From positions 1 to 64,000 of the forward strand of contig JAMLHH010000005.1 of NCBI GenBank assembly GCA_023957215.1: DNA of 64,000 bases, read 5' to 3'. Each line of letters opens with the position of its first letter. Position 1 is the stretch's first letter. The notes beneath the pieces are model-generated. The model was given only the letters and a program-made list of their open reading frames with translations. It was not told the DNA's origin and did no database searches. The stretch is from Chitinophagales bacterium. GTDB taxonomy: Bacteria; Bacteroidota; Bacteroidia; Chitinophagales; JADIYW01. A program made the translations under genes and the position numbers. Of this stretch, positions 62,393 through 64,000 are shown in pieces.

Positions 62393-62505
62393 GGTATCAA
62401 TTTTAAGTTTTAAAACGCAGATTAAGTAATTAATATTTTAAATTTAATAAGAAAAAATAATATTAACATCCAATAAGAAAAATAATTATAAAAAAGGCAA
62501 CAGAA
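62393..62505 (-). repeat. Upstream element of the small lipoprotein genes (copy A)
   Basis: It matches 63369-63451 over TATCAATTTTAAGTTTTAAA, ACGCAGATTAAGTAATT and the AATAATTATAAAAAAGGCAAC end, with an extra ~27-bp segment in copy A. It lies directly before the ATG of 62039-62392 (minus strand), so it likely contains the promoter. Confidence 0.7.
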
Positions 62506-62539
62506 AAAAGATGATAAGGATTAAACTTTTATTTTTCAT
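62486..62539 (-). pseudogene. Truncated third copy of the small lipoprotein (signal peptide only)
   Basis: After the stop of 62536-62952 an ATG at 62539 opens an 18-codon frame. Its hydrophobic sequence MKNKSLILIIFFLLP resembles the signal peptide of 62536-62952 (MKNISLIMLVIACIF), then a stop follows. The rest of the copy has been lost and replaced by the repeated upstream element of the next gene. Confidence 0.45.
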
Positions 62540-62952
62540 TGTACTTCTATTTTGGTTAATAAAATATTTTCATAGGTATAATCTGCTGGTGCAAATACTT
62601 TGTCACAAATTGGTTTTAAATGTCCTGCAAATTTTACAGAAAATAATTGAGAGGTATCATTTTTTATGTTTAATATCTGCTGAGGCAATATAGATTCATT
62701 ACAAATAATCATATAATGATTACAGTTAGAACAATTTTGTTCATTATATTTAATAAAAAATTTATTCTGAAATAAGTATCCATTTGCAATCTGTTGTACT
62801 GAGTAATATACTTTGCCTACTAATGCTTGAGTATCCTCAATAGTAACTCTCGTTGGTGCATTGCATCCACAGTCAGCATTATGCTTTTCTTTCTTGCAGG
62901 AAATTGTAAAAATACAGGCAATAACCAGCATAATTAAAGATATATTTTTCAT
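62536..62952 (-). CDS. Small lipoprotein of unknown function (array member)
   Basis: The 138-residue protein has a signal peptide with lipobox TISC, then KKEKHNADCGCNAPTRVTI. The body has CSNCNHYMIICNESILPQQ and AGHLKPICDKVFAPADYTYE. The cysteines in DCGC and CSNC could form disulfides. The last 92 bases are identical to the end of 62949-63368, and the DCGCNAPTRV segment is also shared, while the middle differs. The ATG overlaps the upstream stop by 4 bases (ATGA). Confidence 0.7.
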   Translation of the reverse strand: MKNISLIMLVIACIFTISCKKEKHNADCGCNAPTRVTIEDTQALVGKVYYSVQQIANGYLFQNKFFIKYNEQNCSNCNHYMIICNESILPQQILNIKNDTSQLFSVKFAGHLKPICDKVFAPADYTYENILLTKIEVQ

Positions 62953-63368
62953 TGTACTTCTATTTTGGTTAATAAAATATTTTCATAGGTATAATCTGCT
63001 GGTGCAAATACTTTGTCACAAATTGGTTTTAAATGCCCTGCAAGCTTTACAGTAAGTGATTGATTAATATCGTTTTTTAAGTTTAATACCTGTTGAGGTA
63101 AGATGCTATTGTTACATACAACCATTATGTGAACACAATTACCACAATCCGGCTCGGTATATCCAATTAGGTATTTATTTTTATACGAGTTATATCCTTG
63201 AAAAGCCATTGTGTTATATTGTATAGTGCCAATCAGACTTGTAGAGTCTGGAATAGTAACTCTCGTTGGTGCATTGCATCCACAGTCAGCATTATGCTTT
63301 TCTTTCTTGCAAGATGTATTATATACCGATACGCATATAATAATAATTAATAAAATCTTGGCTTTCAT
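62949..63368 (-). CDS. Small lipoprotein of unknown function (array member)
   Basis: The 139-residue paralogue of 62536-62952 has lipobox NTSC, KKEKHNADCGCNAPTRVTI, PDCGNCVHIMVVCNNSILPQQ, and AGHLKPICDKVFAPADYTYENI at the end. The start is preceded by copy B of the upstream element. It is the first gene of the array. Function unknown. Confidence 0.7.
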   Translation of the reverse strand: MKAKILLIIIICVSVYNTSCKKEKHNADCGCNAPTRVTIPDSTSLIGTIQYNTMAFQGYNSYKNKYLIGYTEPDCGNCVHIMVVCNNSILPQQVLNLKNDINQSLTVKLAGHLKPICDKVFAPADYTYENILLTKIEVQ

Positions 63369-63451
63369 GATATCAATTTTAAGTTTTAAAACGCAGATTA
63401 AGTAATTGATATTTTAAATTTAATAAGAAAAATAATTATAAAAAAGGCAAC
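63369..63451 (-). repeat. Upstream element of the small lipoprotein genes (copy B)
   Basis: It is the counterpart of 62393-62505 without the ~27-bp insertion. It begins at the ATG of 62949-63368 (minus strand) and ends with the sequence AAAAAAGGCAAC. Confidence 0.7.
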
Positions 63452-63465
63452 TTTCTACCTTTTTT
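63440..63465. terminator. Perfect 8-bp hairpin, orphan bidirectional terminator
   Basis: AAAAAAGG (63440-63447) and CCTTTTTT (63458-63465) enclose a 10-nt loop. It resembles the terminator at 58833-58859. No minus-strand gene lies to its right within the window, so it is either a leftover or a copied element. Confidence 0.55.
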
Positions 63466-63701
63466 GAATCTTTTGTGGAGGAGAAATTCGAGTGAAAAAG
63501 TGATAGGTTTTATGTTTTAAAAAACTGATATATTGACTACAAAATAGCGTATCTCATCAATGTAAAATAAATACCGGAAGTATAGGCAATAAAAACCGTA
63601 AAAAATGGTTTTCTATGATAATAGGAAATTATACGGGCTTTTGTGTATTTTTGATTTTTTAAATTCTCAGATAGAAAAGGTTTTTTGTAAAAGTAGATAT
63701 A
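63466..63701. other. Divergent intergenic region before the PASTA-domain gene
   Basis: No gene is seen. It contains a TATTTTTG -7 element and otherwise AT-rich sequence. Confidence 0.4.
63646..63653 (+). promoter_or_regulatory. -7 promoter element TATTTTTG before the PASTA-domain gene
   Basis: Exact TAnnTTTG match, 49 bases before the GTG start. Confidence 0.4.
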
Positions 63702-64000
63702 GTGAAGAATTATAAGACGTTATTATTCAATCTTGTTGCGATGGTCATAGCGACCATTCTTTTATTGGTGGTATTAAATCTTTCATTTCGTTTCCTCACA
63801 AATCATCATCAAGAATATGAAGTCCCGGATGTCGTAGGTCTTAATTTGAAGGAAGCCGCTAATTTATTACAGAATAATAAGATGCGCTACTATATAGTGG
63901 ATTCTGTCTATGAAACCCAATATAAACCTTATGAGGTGGTCAGTCAAAGTCCCAAAAGCGGAAGTTTTGTCAAGGCTAACAGAAAAATCTATGTCACGAT
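63702..64000 (+). CDS. PASTA-domain membrane protein (N-terminal part, cut by window edge)
   Basis: The frame opens with GTG at 63702 and runs off the window after 99 codons. A basic start (KNYKTLL) precedes one membrane helix (MVIATILLLVVLNLSF), which is a single anchor. Then comes a PASTA domain, EVPDVVGLNLKEAANLL, QYKPYEVVSQSPKSGSFVKANRKIYVT. PASTA domains bind peptidoglycan or uncrosslinked muropeptides; in Bacteroidota they often stand as short membrane proteins. The start is not ATG. Confidence 0.8.
   Translation, partial: MKNYKTLLFNLVAMVIATILLLVVLNLSFRFLTNHHQEYEVPDVVGLNLKEAANLLQNNKMRYYIVDSVYETQYKPYEVVSQSPKSGSFVKANRKIYVT

Overview
The window is AT-rich (roughly one third G+C) and comes from a chromosome of the phylum Bacteroidota. 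The evidence is a PorT/SprT type IX secretion protein, proteins with C-terminal type IX sorting domains, the -7 promoter motif TAnnTTTG, BshC of bacillithiol synthesis, a TsaE-alanine dehydrogenase-DUF4105 block, and SusC/D-free surface-polysaccharide genes of Bacteroidota type. I cannot fix the class from sequence alone. No rRNA, tRNA, CRISPR array or prophage was recognised.

Layout. (1) Positions 1-22053 are a surface-polysaccharide locus. It holds the end of an FdtA-like ketoisomerase, an fdtB operon with a GT2 enzyme and two acyltransferases, a candidate GT-C enzyme, a block of GT4, epimerase, polysaccharide deacetylase and sugar formyltransferase, a polymerase-like membrane protein, a Wzx flippase, a pseudaminic acid operon (pseB, pseC, pseF, tandem-GNAT protein, pseI, candidate transferase), and wbpB and wbpD with an AAA/DUF4143 ATPase between them. 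The genes are on both strands in short blocks, which suggests a mosaic built by recombination. (2) Positions 22216-32628 are core genes on the plus strand: ctpA, tsaB, an ArsR-type regulator, polA, two coiled-coil proteins of unknown function, a START-domain protein and bshC. (3) Positions 32633-34360 are a decay zone: a frameshifted CPBP protease, an OsmC remnant, a Crp/Fnr regulator and a possible micropeptide. (4) Positions 34394-51946 are mostly housekeeping: a hydroxyacid dehydrogenase, engB, porT, holA, an MCE lipoprotein, ssb, an alpha/beta-hydrolase-like protein, a GPx-like lipoprotein, an EEP-family hydrolase, a cytochrome c lipoprotein, membrane proteins, dsbD, a TauE exporter, tsaE, ald and an Lnb-like protein. 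(5) Positions 52005-55515 hold a multiply frameshifted UDP-glucose dehydrogenase, an intact UDP-xylose synthase and a dead IS630-type element. (6) Positions 55594-63368 hold a small membrane protein, a delta-60-repeat type IX cargo, a secreted trypsin-like protease, a putative outer-membrane barrel and a tandem array of small lipoproteins with a truncated third copy. (7) A PASTA-domain protein runs off the right edge.

How the genes fit together. The first 22 kb would supply 3-amino-3,6-dideoxyhexose, GlcNAc/GalNAc, pseudaminic acid and possibly a diacetamido-uronic acid, and would assemble and flip a lipid-linked glycan. Two steps expected for a complete locus are missing or damaged: no PseG hydrolase is present, and the pseF reading frame has no ordinary start codon. 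The second sugar-nucleotide pair (ugd-uxs, 52-54 kb) has lost its first enzyme.

No single wholly new system is obvious. The items most worth a second look are the pseF start together with the missing PseG, the candidate nonulosonate transferase, the Glu-for-Ser nucleophile of the alpha/beta hydrolase, the 72-nt hairpin-bounded element at 41858-41929, the Crp/Fnr-like dyad before the cytochrome gene, and the recombining lipoprotein array with its duplicated upstream element.
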